A DNA stretch of 64,000 nt from RGIG9079 sp964567845 (lineage in GTDB: Bacteria; Bacteroidota; Bacteroidia; Bacteroidales; Marinifilaceae). The DNA is taken from the NCBI GenBank assembly GCA_964567845.1, contig CAZMOG010000001.1, forward strand, positions 1-64,000, written 5' to 3'. This document shows positions 52,524 through 61,190 of the stretch, piece after piece (the first letter of the stretch is position 1; each line of letters opens with the position of its first letter). The notes under the pieces were generated by a model. The model searched no databases and had not been told where the DNA came from. It saw only the letters and a program-made list of their open reading frames with translations. Made by a program: the position numbers and the translations under genes.

Positions 52524-52595
52524 GGTTGCGTAGTTCAATGGATAGAATAGAGGTTTCCTAAACCTTAGATTCGGGTTCGATTCCCGGCGCGACTA
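52524..52595 (+). tRNA. tRNA-Arg(CCT)
   Basis: The acceptor GGTTGCG pairs with CGCGACT, including two G-U pairs. The anticodon loop TTCCTAA carries CCT, and the T arm is TCGGG/CCCGG with TTCGATT. The discriminator is A and CCA is not encoded. It lies 19 bp ahead of the polyprenyl synthase gene. Confidence 0.93.
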
Positions 52596-52614
52596 CTAAT
52601 AACATTTTCTTATT

Positions 52615-53589
52615 ATGCTTACACTTAAAGAGATACGCAATATTGTCCAAGAAGAATTGGATCGAGCAGAGTATGTTGAATATCCAGAACAGCTATTTGA
52701 GCCGGTACGCTATTTGATAGGAGATGGAGGTAAGCGCCTGCGTCCTGTTTTGGCGTTAATGGCATACAATCTGTTCCACGACGATATAACTCCGGCCATA
52801 AAAAGTGCTGCCGGCATTGAAATTTTCCACAACTACACTCTGCTACACGATGACGTGATGGACGATGCGCCTATGCGTCGCGGAGTTCCTACCGTTCACA
52901 AAAAGTGGAACAATAATGTAGCAATCCTTAGTGGTGATGCGGCTGCTATTGTTGCGTATAAATTAATTGAGCACTGCGAAGATAAATATCTGAGAAAGGT
53001 TATCAATCTCTTTAACCAAATGGCAATGGATATCTGTAAGGGCCAACAGTTGGACATGGAGTTTGAGACTCGTAATGATGTAACTGTTGATGAATATATC
53101 CGTATGATATATTGGAAAACATCGGTCCTTCTTGCCGGAAGTCTTCGACACGGTGCATTGATTGCTGGAGCATCCGAAAACATTTATAACGCTTTGTATG
53201 ATTTTGGAGGTTGCTTAGGATTGGCTTTCCAACTGCAAGATGATTATCTGGATGTTTATGGTAATGAGAAGAGTTTTGGAAAACAGATTGGAGGTGATAT
53301 TATCATAAACAAAAAGACCTTTATGCTAATCAAAGCGCTTGAAAATGCCAATGATGAGCAAAGAGCCGAACTACAGAACTGGATTACTACAGAACAGTTT
53401 GACCGAAATGAAAAGATTCAAGCCGTTACAGAGTTATACAATGCAATCGGTGTTCGCGAAATGGCTTTGACCGAGATTGCCAACTATTTGGTTCAATGCA
53501 AAGAGATTCTTAGAAATATTCCTATTGCCGAGGAGAAGAAGAGCGGTTTCTATGAAATGATAAATGCTCTTGAAGGAAGAAACAACTAA
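52615..53589 (+). CDS. Trans-polyprenyl diphosphate synthase
   Basis: A 324-residue all-helical isoprenoid chain synthase. The first Asp-rich motif is DDVMDD at 79-84, followed by APMRRG; the second is DD at 209-210 in QLQDDYLDVYG. The helices around them (GGKRLRPVLALMAYN, GIEIFHNYTLLHDD) are typical of IspA/IspB relatives. It adds isopentenyl units to allylic diphosphates to form quinone side chains or a related chain; product length cannot be told from the motif alone. It sits 13 bp ahead of the dCMP deaminase gene. Confidence 0.92.
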   Translation: MLTLKEIRNIVQEELDRAEYVEYPEQLFEPVRYLIGDGGKRLRPVLALMAYNLFHDDITPAIKSAAGIEIFHNYTLLHDDVMDDAPMRRGVPTVHKKWNNNVAILSGDAAAIVAYKLIEHCEDKYLRKVINLFNQMAMDICKGQQLDMEFETRNDVTVDEYIRMIYWKTSVLLAGSLRHGALIAGASENIYNALYDFGGCLGLAFQLQDDYLDVYGNEKSFGKQIGGDIIINKKTFMLIKALENANDEQRAELQNWITTEQFDRNEKIQAVTELYNAIGVREMALTEIANYLVQCKEILRNIPIAEEKKSGFYEMINALEGRNN

Positions 53590-53602
53590 GAAAATTAATA
53601 GT

Positions 53603-54031
53603 ATGGCTGAAGATAAGCAACTTTTGTTGGACAAGCGCTATTTAAGAATGGCAAAAATTTGGGGCGAAAATTCCTATTGTATGCGTCGTCAGGTTGGAGC
53701 ACTGCTTGTTAAAGACAATTCGATTATCTCTGACGGATACAATGGAACTCCATCGGGATTTGAGAATATCTGCGAGGATAACGAGGGCAAAACAAAAGCG
53801 TATGTTCTTCACGCAGAAGCAAATGCCATAACAAAGATTGCAAAATCAAATAATAATAGTAACGGAGCAACTATATATATCACAACCTCTCCCTGTATAG
53901 AGTGTGCAAAACTCATTATACAGGCAGGTATCAAACGGGTGGTATTTAGCGAAATGTATCGATGCGCAGACGGAATTGATCTGCTGAGGAGAGCAGGAAT
54001 CTCAGTTGAACATATTGAGAATATTGAATAG
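53603..54031 (+). CDS. dCMP deaminase family protein
   Basis: A 142-residue zinc cytidine-deaminase fold. Zinc ligands and catalytic Glu are in VLHAEANAI (HAE) and SPCIECAK (PCxxC). The segment RRQVGALLVKDNSIISDGYNGTPSGF is typical of dCMP deaminases such as ComEB. It would convert dCMP to dUMP for thymidylate synthesis. The start at 53603 leaves 13 bp to the previous stop; an earlier in-frame ATG lies inside the upstream gene. It is followed after 7 bp by the CtpA-type gene. Confidence 0.9.
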   Translation: MAEDKQLLLDKRYLRMAKIWGENSYCMRRQVGALLVKDNSIISDGYNGTPSGFENICEDNEGKTKAYVLHAEANAITKIAKSNNNSNGATIYITTSPCIECAKLIIQAGIKRVVFSEMYRCADGIDLLRRAGISVEHIENIE

Positions 54032-54038
54032 AAAAACA

Positions 54039-55658
54039 ATGAGCTACAAGAATAGTAAATTTACAATCATAATGCCACTTATAATCGTGGCATCGTTTTT
54101 GGTGGGAATGTATGCAAACAACCACTTCTATCTTAAACGAAATCTGATAGGTTCAAATATTCAACAAAACATTGCAACCAATAAGATTGGTGCAGTTATG
54201 AATATGATCAGCACATCGTATGTCGATTCGGTGAATGTCGACTCTTTGGAGGAGAAAGCTATTGATTATCTGATAAAAGAGCTAGATCCACACACAGATT
54301 ATCTTACAGCAAAGGAGATGGAGAAGGCCAACGAAGAGTTGGTTGGAAATTTCGGAGGCGTAGGAGTACAATTTTATTCGTTCGAAGATACGATTGTTGT
54401 TGTAAACGTCATTAAGAATGGCCCATCGGAAAAGGCAGGCATTCTTGCCGGTGACAGAATTATCAAGGTTGGAGATTCACTCATTGCCGGAGCGGACCAC
54501 AAGTGCAGCAATGACAAGATTATGAAATTAATGCGTGGAGAGATAGATACTCCTGTAGATTTAACTATTTTCAGACGCTCAATAAACGACACCCTTGTTG
54601 CACATGTGACACGAGGCTCCATTCCTGTAAGCAGTGTGGCAGTTTCATATATGATCAATGACACTCTTGGATTTATTAAGGTTGATTACTTTGGTATGCA
54701 AACCTATAACGAATTTGTTACCGGAGTTGAGGGATTGAAGAGTATGGGAATGAAACACCTGATTGTAGATATGCGAGGAAACAGCGGAGGTGTTATGTCA
54801 ATAGCTCTTAGAATGGTTAACGAATTCCTTCCTGCCGATAGACTTATTCTTTACACTCAGGGAAATCACGTTCCCCGTTCTGATTACAGATCAAATGGCA
54901 AGGGAATATATCAAGAATTACCAGTAACAGTCCTTATTGATGAGGGAAGTGCTTCGGCAGCAGAGATATTTGCAGGAGCTCTGCAGGATAATGACCGTGC
55001 TAAAATTATCGGCCGCCGCTCATTTGGAAAGGGATTGGTACAAGAGCAAAGGGTCATGTCTGATGGTTCTGCTTTGCGATTAACCATTGCACGTTACTAT
55101 ATCCCATCGGGCCGCAGTATTCAAAAGCCATATAAACTGGGCGAGGATGGCAAAATGGACTACTACATGGAAGTTATGAACCGTTTGGAGCATGGAGAAT
55201 TCTATCAGGCTGACAGCGTAAAGTTCGATGAATCACAAAAGTTTGAAACAATCGGAGGCAGAACTGTTTATGGCGGAGGAGGAATTATGCCCGACATTTT
55301 CGTTCCTGCCGACACTACCAACTACACAAACTATCTTTATGAATTAGTTTCCAAGCAATTGATATATAGCTATACCTTCATCTTCATGGATCAACATCGT
55401 TCATACATGAAAGAGAATATCAAAGATTGGAAGGAGTTACAAAAGTATTTAAAACAGTTCGATTTGGTATCGAATGTTGTTACCTACGCCTCTAAGAATG
55501 GTGTTAAGGTTAACAAAAAAGAGCTTCGTGAATCACGCAATATTATTCGCATAATGACTGAAGCCCATATTGCCCGACACATGTTTGATAATGTCGGATT
55601 CTACCCCATTTACGACGAGATTGACTCCACGCTACAACAAGCTATAAAGCTATTGTAA
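54039..55658 (+). CDS. C-terminal processing protease (S41, CtpA-like)
   Basis: A 539-residue exported protease. A signal anchor is at about 8-27. A PDZ domain follows (about 95-185; GGVGVQFYSFED and GPSEKAGILAGDRI), then the S41 core with the nucleophile Ser306 in EGSASAAEIFAGALQ and Lys331 in FGKGLVQ. The C-terminal 140 residues form an extra helical domain. It would trim or degrade periplasmic proteins. It overlaps the converging deoC gene by 9 bp. Confidence 0.92.
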   Translation: MSYKNSKFTIIMPLIIVASFLVGMYANNHFYLKRNLIGSNIQQNIATNKIGAVMNMISTSYVDSVNVDSLEEKAIDYLIKELDPHTDYLTAKEMEKANEELVGNFGGVGVQFYSFEDTIVVVNVIKNGPSEKAGILAGDRIIKVGDSLIAGADHKCSNDKIMKLMRGEIDTPVDLTIFRRSINDTLVAHVTRGSIPVSSVAVSYMINDTLGFIKVDYFGMQTYNEFVTGVEGLKSMGMKHLIVDMRGNSGGVMSIALRMVNEFLPADRLILYTQGNHVPRSDYRSNGKGIYQELPVTVLIDEGSASAAEIFAGALQDNDRAKIIGRRSFGKGLVQEQRVMSDGSALRLTIARYYIPSGRSIQKPYKLGEDGKMDYYMEVMNRLEHGEFYQADSVKFDESQKFETIGGRTVYGGGGIMPDIFVPADTTNYTNYLYELVSKQLIYSYTFIFMDQHRSYMKENIKDWKELQKYLKQFDLVSNVVTYASKNGVKVNKKELRESRNIIRIMTEAHIARHMFDNVGFYPIYDEIDSTLQQAIKLL

Positions 55659-56516
55659 AGAGTGTAAACTTCTTATAGCATCATCGAGAAGTTTTGATGT
55701 CCCGATTCTGAACAATTCGGGAGTGATCCACTCCTCGCCCAAGATGTGCGATACTATTGTACGGTATTTTATGGCAGTAACGGTTGTGGAAACTCCTCCG
55801 GCAACCTTTATTCCTACTTTTTTACCAAATATGTCGTAATAACTCTTGATTGCCAATGCCATAGCATAGACAGCCTCGGGTGTTGCATTTACAGGAACCT
55901 TTCCCGTCGAAGTCTTGATAAAATCGGCACCTGCATGAATAGCAATGAGCGAGGCTTTATATATCAATTCAGGGGCATTTAATTCTCCTGTTTCAAGAAT
56001 TACCTTTAACATAACATCCTTACAAACTTCACGCAATTCAACAAGCTCCTCATATACCTCCTCAAACTGCATTGCCACCATTTTACCTACCGGTATCACA
56101 ATATCTACCTCTTGTGCTCCTGCAGCAATTGCCATTCTGCACTCGCTCTTCTTTAATTCTATAAATGTCTGCGATGCAGGGAATCCCGCAGCTACAACAG
56201 CAGTTGCAATACCTCTTCCATCCAATCCAGATCTAACAACCGATGCATAATTGGGAAATACGCATATCGCTGCCGGTTTCACATCAAGTCTCGCAGTTTT
56301 GGTATATAGTGAATCAACAAAAGCCTTAACCGACTCCGGTGTATCTTTGGCAGTAAGGGTTGTATAATCCATACACGCTATACAGTCCTTGATATTATCA
56401 GCATTATATTGAAGTTTCAACTCCTTCTCTATAACACCTTCAATATCGTAACGTGCCTGCTCCGCAATACCATCACACTTAAAACTCTCTATCAATTCTG
56501 AAATTGTCATATTCAT
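55650..56516 (-). CDS. deoC: Deoxyribose-phosphate aldolase
   Basis: A 288-residue class I aldolase. The Schiff-base Lys is in ADFIKTSTGK, a strand with CVFPNYA lies near the N-terminal third, and VGIKVAGGVS carries the second conserved Lys. It splits 2-deoxyribose-5-phosphate into glyceraldehyde-3-phosphate and acetaldehyde in deoxynucleoside use. The start is the ATG at 56516 because the -7 box TACATTTG lies just upstream; an alternative ATG is at 56510. Confidence 0.92.
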   Translation of the reverse strand: MNMTISELIESFKCDGIAEQARYDIEGVIEKELKLQYNADNIKDCIACMDYTTLTAKDTPESVKAFVDSLYTKTARLDVKPAAICVFPNYASVVRSGLDGRGIATAVVAAGFPASQTFIELKKSECRMAIAAGAQEVDIVIPVGKMVAMQFEEVYEELVELREVCKDVMLKVILETGELNAPELIYKASLIAIHAGADFIKTSTGKVPVNATPEAVYAMALAIKSYYDIFGKKVGIKVAGGVSTTVTAIKYRTIVSHILGEEWITPELFRIGTSKLLDDAIRSLHSLQ

Positions 56517-56536
56517 TTTTCTTAAATTTCTATCTG

Positions 56537-56544
56537 CAAATGTA
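56537..56544 (-). promoter_or_regulatory. deoC promoter
   Basis: TACATTTG on the minus strand at 56537-56544, a perfect -7 box 20 bp ahead of deoC and back to back with the mutS promoter. Confidence 0.55.
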
Positions 56545-56573
56545 GTTAAAATTCTCCTCATTTTTTCTAATTT

Positions 56574-56581
56574 TACGTTTG
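56574..56581 (+). promoter_or_regulatory. mutS promoter
   Basis: TACGTTTG at 56574-56581, a perfect -7 box. It includes the TTG at 56579 that could be mistaken for a start codon; the true start is the ATG at 56597. Confidence 0.55.
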
Positions 56582-56596
56582 AAAAGAGTTCAAGTT

Positions 56597-59221
56597 ATGG
56601 CAGTAAAAGATAGCAAAGAGACCCCATTAATGAAGCAATATTATGCAATGAAGGCAAAGTATCCCGATGCTTTAATGTTGTTTCGTATGGGAGATTTTTA
56701 TGAGACATTTGGCGAGGATGCAATAAAAACAGCAAAAATTCTTGGAATCACTCTAACTCATAGAAATAGCGGTAATCCCGGTTCAAGTGAATTGGCAGGA
56801 TTCCCTCATCACGCAATTGATACCTATCTTCCAAAATTGGTAAGAGCCGGATTGCGTGTTGCGGTTTGTGAACAACTTGAAGATCCCAAAAAGACCAAAA
56901 CCCTGGTAAAGCGCGGTGTTATTGAACTTGTAACTCCCGGAGCCTGCTACGGAGATTATGATACAGATACACGTACAAACTCTTTTCTTGCCGCTGTTTA
57001 CTACAAGAAGAGCGAAACAAGTCTGGCCCTTCTTGATTTAGCTACAGGAGAATTCCTGACAACTCAAGGTTCTGAAAACGAAATCGTACAGCTAATGAAC
57101 GGGTTCTCACCCAAAGAGGTCATCTACCCCCGAGGAAGCGAAGAGAAATTTGAATCTCTGTTTGGAACAAAATACTATAAATACCCCATCGAGGAGTGGT
57201 TTTTTGATTCCGATTCGGGCAGAGCACGCCTAATAAAGCAGTTCGGAGTACAGTCATTAAAGGGTTATGGTATTGAAAATATGGATATGAGTATATCTAC
57301 GGCAGGAGCGATTCTTGCATACCTTGAGATGACGAAACACGACACCATTGCCCATATTACAGGTATCTCAAAAATTGATCAGAGCGAACATCTGCTGATT
57401 GATAAATTCACATTAAGAAACTTAGAGATTATCCACCCGACATTCGAAGGAGGAACCTCACTTGCATCGACTATTGACAAATGTGAAACCCCCATGGGCG
57501 CAAGAATGCTACGCCGCTGGCTAGCAATGCCGTTAAAATCACCCGAAGCAATAAACAAAAGGCTTGATATTGTAACCACCCTCTTCAATAACGAAGATCT
57601 GATTGATTCTATTGGCGCAAATCTGAGAGAGGTGGGCGATTTAGAGCGTTTGGTAGCCAAAATCGGAGTTGGCAGAGTATCTCCCCGAGAAATGAATCAG
57701 CTTAAAAGCTCGCTCGCAACAATTCCTTCAATTATTGAGCTGTGCGGTTGCGATGATAGTGCACTTACAGCAATCTTAGAGCAATTGAATCCGTGTTCAA
57801 ACCTTGTATGTACAATTGAAACCACTCTTAACCCCGAAGCCCCTGCCCAACTGAGCAAGGGCAATGTTATTGCAACAGGTGTTTCCGAGGAGCTTGATGA
57901 ACTTCGGCAATTATCGCTTCACGGGAAAGATATGCTTGTTCAAATGCAACAGCGCGAAATTGAAGCTACAGGAATTCCAACACTGAAGATAGGGTTCAAC
58001 AATGTGTTCGGCTACTATATCGAAGTTTCAAAGAGTTATCGTGACAAAACTCCCGATAATTGGATCCGCAAACAGACATTGGTAAACGGAGAGCGCTTTA
58101 TTACCCCTGAACTTAAAGAGTACGAGGAGAAAATCATGGGGGCTGAAGAGAGAATCGCAGAGCTTGAAAGCGAAATATACTCTTCACTTTTAGCCGAAGC
58201 AGGTGCCTACATCAAACAGATTCAAGTTAATGCCCATATTTTGGCAACTCTTGATGTATTATACTCATTTGCAAAGAGCTCCAAACAATATAATTACTCA
58301 AGGCCTATCGTTGATGATTCTGATATTCTCGATATAACAGAGGGACGTCACCCTGTTATTGAGCGTATTTTGCCTGCAGGCGAGGAGTATATTGCCAACG
58401 ATTTGGTGCTAAATCAAACAGATCAGCAGATTATAATCATTACCGGTCCGAATATGGCCGGAAAGTCGGCATTCTTGCGACAAATAGCCCTTATTGCAAT
58501 TATGGCTCAATGTGGTTGCTATGTACCCGCCAATAGTGCGCACATTGGATATTTAGACAAGATATTTACACGCGTTGGAGCTTCGGATAATATTTCACAA
58601 GGGGAATCAACATTTATGGTAGAGATGAACGAGGCCGCATATATTTTGAACAATATCTCCAATCGCTCCCTTGTACTTTTCGATGAGCTTGGACGTGGAA
58701 CCAGTACCTACGACGGAATATCCATTGCCTGTGCAATTGTAGAATCGATACACGAAAACCCTAAACACAAGGCAAAAACACTCTTTGCAACACACTACCA
58801 CGAATTGAACGAAATGGAGCGTTCATTCAAAAGAATCCGCAACTTCAATGTTTCTGTAAAAGAACTTGAAAACAGAGTAATATTCTTACGAAAGTTGATA
58901 CCCGGAGGCTCTGAACACTCATTCGGTATTCAGGTTGGAAAGATGGCCGGATTACCAGTCTCTGTTACTCACAGAGCAACAGAAATATTAAAACAATTAG
59001 AGAGTAATACCGCTCACAGCAATATTACCGATGGCGAACCAAAGGAGAAGAATATGCAGGGTATTGCAGAAAATCGAGAAGGTCTTCAACTAAGTTTCTT
59101 TCAACTTGACGATCCAACACTTCGTCAAATTCGTGACGAGATTATAAATCTTGACATCAATAACCTTACTCCGGTTGAGGCTCTGAACAAGCTAAACGAA
59201 ATCAAGAAGATATTAGGATAA
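56597..59221 (+). CDS. mutS: DNA mismatch repair protein MutS
   Basis: An 874-residue MutS with all domains. The mismatch-reading FYE motif is Phe34-Tyr-Glu36 in RMGDFYETFGEDA; the connector and lever region contains FNNVFGYYIEVSKS near 470; Walker A GPNMAGKS is at 617-624; Walker B is LVLFDELGRGTSTYDG, followed by TLFATHYHELNE. The C-terminal 60 residues are a dimerisation-like helix bundle. It finds mispairs and starts repair with MutL. The gene stands alone, ends in a strong terminator and appears intact. Confidence 0.97.
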   Translation: MAVKDSKETPLMKQYYAMKAKYPDALMLFRMGDFYETFGEDAIKTAKILGITLTHRNSGNPGSSELAGFPHHAIDTYLPKLVRAGLRVAVCEQLEDPKKTKTLVKRGVIELVTPGACYGDYDTDTRTNSFLAAVYYKKSETSLALLDLATGEFLTTQGSENEIVQLMNGFSPKEVIYPRGSEEKFESLFGTKYYKYPIEEWFFDSDSGRARLIKQFGVQSLKGYGIENMDMSISTAGAILAYLEMTKHDTIAHITGISKIDQSEHLLIDKFTLRNLEIIHPTFEGGTSLASTIDKCETPMGARMLRRWLAMPLKSPEAINKRLDIVTTLFNNEDLIDSIGANLREVGDLERLVAKIGVGRVSPREMNQLKSSLATIPSIIELCGCDDSALTAILEQLNPCSNLVCTIETTLNPEAPAQLSKGNVIATGVSEELDELRQLSLHGKDMLVQMQQREIEATGIPTLKIGFNNVFGYYIEVSKSYRDKTPDNWIRKQTLVNGERFITPELKEYEEKIMGAEERIAELESEIYSSLLAEAGAYIKQIQVNAHILATLDVLYSFAKSSKQYNYSRPIVDDSDILDITEGRHPVIERILPAGEEYIANDLVLNQTDQQIIIITGPNMAGKSAFLRQIALIAIMAQCGCYVPANSAHIGYLDKIFTRVGASDNISQGESTFMVEMNEAAYILNNISNRSLVLFDELGRGTSTYDGISIACAIVESIHENPKHKAKTLFATHYHELNEMERSFKRIRNFNVSVKELENRVIFLRKLIPGGSEHSFGIQVGKMAGLPVSVTHRATEILKQLESNTAHSNITDGEPKEKNMQGIAENREGLQLSFFQLDDPTLRQIRDEIINLDINNLTPVEALNKLNEIKKILG

Positions 59222-59225
59222 CAAA

Positions 59226-59258
59226 AGGGGTGGCTCTATTACACACAAAGCCACCCCT
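59226..59258. terminator. Bidirectional terminator after mutS
   Basis: A perfect 10 bp stem AGGGGTGGCT/AGCCACCCCT with a 13-base loop, between mutS and the converging cyclophilin gene. T-rich sequence follows on the plus strand; AAAA before the stem gives T residues on the other. Confidence 0.8.
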
Positions 59259-59275
59259 AATTTATAAATCATGGT

Positions 59276-59953
59276 TTATTTCTCGCGAACCATACGGATA
59301 ATCGCCACATTGTTTATTGGACGATCAAGAGAATCGGTCTCGACAGCCGCAATTGCATCAACCACCTCTTGTCCCTCGATAACCTCGCCAAATACGGTAT
59401 ATTCGCCATCAAGATGTGGAGAACCTCCGATTGTAGTATAGATTTCACGCTGCTCATCGGTCAGAGTCAATGGACAATCCGAACGCCATGTTGAGTTAAT
59501 CTTTGTTACCAAAGAGTCCAACTCTCCGGGACGGAATACCTTTCCCTCAAACAAGCAGAATTGTGAACCACTTGACTCTCGGTTTGGATTAACATCATTT
59601 CCTTGACGTGCCGCATTTACCGCACCCTTTTTGTGATATTTTCCAGAGATAATCTCAGCAGGAAGAGTGTAACCTACATCATTACTTCCTAATGGCTGAC
59701 CAGGCTCTGCCGTTTTCGAATCAGGATCTCCAAATTGATCCATGAAATTATCTATTACCCGGTGAAATAGAACCCCTTCGTAAAAGTTTGAATCAACCAA
59801 CTTCAAGAAGTTATCGCGGTGAATCGGGGTTTCGTTGTAAAGCTTAATCTTTACATTTCCCATTGTAGTCTCGATTCTAACCACCGGCTCTGATGGAGTG
59901 CATGCTACAAACATTGTTGCAAGCAATACACATACGCTTAGTACTCTTTTCAT
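59276..59953 (-). CDS. Cyclophilin-type peptidyl-prolyl isomerase lipoprotein
   Basis: A 225-residue lipoprotein (MFVAC, Cys18). The cyclophilin core is complete: VRIETTMGNVKIKLYNETP, GVLFHRVIDNFMDQFGDPDSK, AVNAARQ and SGSQFCLFEGK, then GSPHLDGEYTVFGEV. The usual FMIQGGDP segment reads FMDQFGDP, a small change at the active-site edge. An insertion of about 25 residues lies ahead of the last strands. It should assist folding of envelope proteins. It is last in a leftward operon and 23 bp behind the SPOR gene. Confidence 0.9.
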   Translation of the reverse strand: MKRVLSVCVLLATMFVACTPSEPVVRIETTMGNVKIKLYNETPIHRDNFLKLVDSNFYEGVLFHRVIDNFMDQFGDPDSKTAEPGQPLGSNDVGYTLPAEIISGKYHKKGAVNAARQGNDVNPNRESSGSQFCLFEGKVFRPGELDSLVTKINSTWRSDCPLTLTDEQREIYTTIGGSPHLDGEYTVFGEVIEGQEVVDAIAAVETDSLDRPINNVAIIRMVREK

Positions 59954-59976
59954 TTTATACTTGTTAGTTGTTACTG

Positions 59977-60597
59977 TTATTTCAACACCTTTTTCAATAC
60001 CCAACTATCTTTGTATTTGGTATTATTCTGCGCCAACGAATCACGCGCTTCGGTAGCAATTGCCATAGTTGAATGGCTACTATATGCAACACGCACCCTG
60101 CTTTCGGTAATAATCAACTTAGCATTGGGCGACTCTTTTTTCAACCGCTCCACATATTTTTCTGCCTCGGCAAGACTCTTGTTTGGAAAACTTGCAACAA
60201 TCACATGGTAATTTCCAGACTCCTCCACAATAGGCTGTTTCTTAGGCTGAATTTGAGGTTTAGCCTCTGGATTAACATTGGATTGAACTTTAGTTTGAGC
60301 TTTAGGCTTTTCATTTGGCTGAGTAACAACGGTCTCCACATGTTTTACCGGTACCGGCTTAATAGAGTCCTCGCCCGTTAAATCAAGAATCTCTATCTTC
60401 TCCTTGGGAGCAGCAGCAACAATACTATCAACTCTCTCTAACTCCAATCCCAAACGCGACATAATTGTATCCTTTGTTTGAATTGTTTTTCTTGGAACAA
60501 TTACTCGAGTCAGCTCCTTTTGTTGCATGGATGAGTGTACACAACCAAACAGGGTTACCATTACACACAGCACCATTAGATTTATCTTTTTCATCAT
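59977..60597 (-). CDS. SPOR-domain lipoprotein
   Basis: A 206-residue protein with a lipobox (LFGC, Cys19). A Lys/Gln/Pro-rich, disordered spacer (about 80-130) follows and then a SPOR domain at the C-terminus (about 128-206, GNYHVIVASFPNKSLAEAEKYV and YKDSWVLKKV). SPOR domains bind peptidoglycan lacking stem peptides, often at the division site. The start overlaps the PAP2-like gene by 4 bp. It probably acts in the cell envelope; a division role is inferred from the domain. Confidence 0.85.
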   Translation of the reverse strand: MMKKINLMVLCVMVTLFGCVHSSMQQKELTRVIVPRKTIQTKDTIMSRLGLELERVDSIVAAAPKEKIEILDLTGEDSIKPVPVKHVETVVTQPNEKPKAQTKVQSNVNPEAKPQIQPKKQPIVEESGNYHVIVASFPNKSLAEAEKYVERLKKESPNAKLIITESRVRVAYSSHSTMAIATEARDSLAQNNTKYKDSWVLKKVLK

Positions 60598-61190
60598 AAC
60601 GATAGTAGTATCATTGTTAATATAACTCCTTGAGCAAATCCGGCCAACACCTGCCAACAGTTATGTTTTCTCAATATCAATCTTGAAGAACATACAACTC
60701 CCGCACAAATCAACGAAATGATAAAAGGCAACTTAAATACCGGACCCAACATTAGAAATAAACAGCATGCTTCTCCCCAGGCCATTGCGTGCATACTTAT
60801 CTTCCAATAAAGCGATATGGCTGCAAACAATAGCACCTGCATCGAGGTAACAAAAAGCAGCTGCGAGAATAACTCGGTTGCCTGAAACTTCATGAGAAAG
60901 AATGCACCTAAAGAGAGAAATATCCCCAATGCCAATAGTGGCCAGGCTCTATCTTCACGATTATCAAGATTTCTCTCTTTCAGTACTCCAAAGCGTTTCA
61001 ATATCATAATTACCAATATGGGCAGGATTATTGAGCAAAAAACCACTATTACCCACACCATTACCTGAGATTTTATTGGTATCAATTTTCCCAAAGGGCT
61101 CACTACCAATAATTCCAACAGGATATATATCGGCATCATGAAAGGGTGCAACACCCTGCTTAACCATTTGGCAATATGTTTTAATATCAT
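60594..61190 (-). CDS. PAP2-like membrane phosphatase
   Basis: A 198-residue membrane protein with about six hydrophobic segments. A PAP2-like motif set can be seen: NREDRAWP in place of KxxxxxxRP, KISMHAMAWG at the PSGH position, and SSRLILRKHNCWQVLAG at the SRxxxxxHxxxD position, where the last Asp is replaced by Gln. It may remove phosphate from lipid phosphates such as undecaprenyl diphosphate, but the altered residues make activity uncertain. It overlaps rpoN by 4 bp. Confidence 0.7.
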   Translation of the reverse strand: MILKHIAKWLSRVLHPFMMPIYILLELLVVSPLGKLIPIKSQVMVWVIVVFCSIILPILVIMILKRFGVLKERNLDNREDRAWPLLALGIFLSLGAFFLMKFQATELFSQLLFVTSMQVLLFAAISLYWKISMHAMAWGEACCLFLMLGPVFKLPFIISLICAGVVCSSRLILRKHNCWQVLAGFAQGVILTMILLSL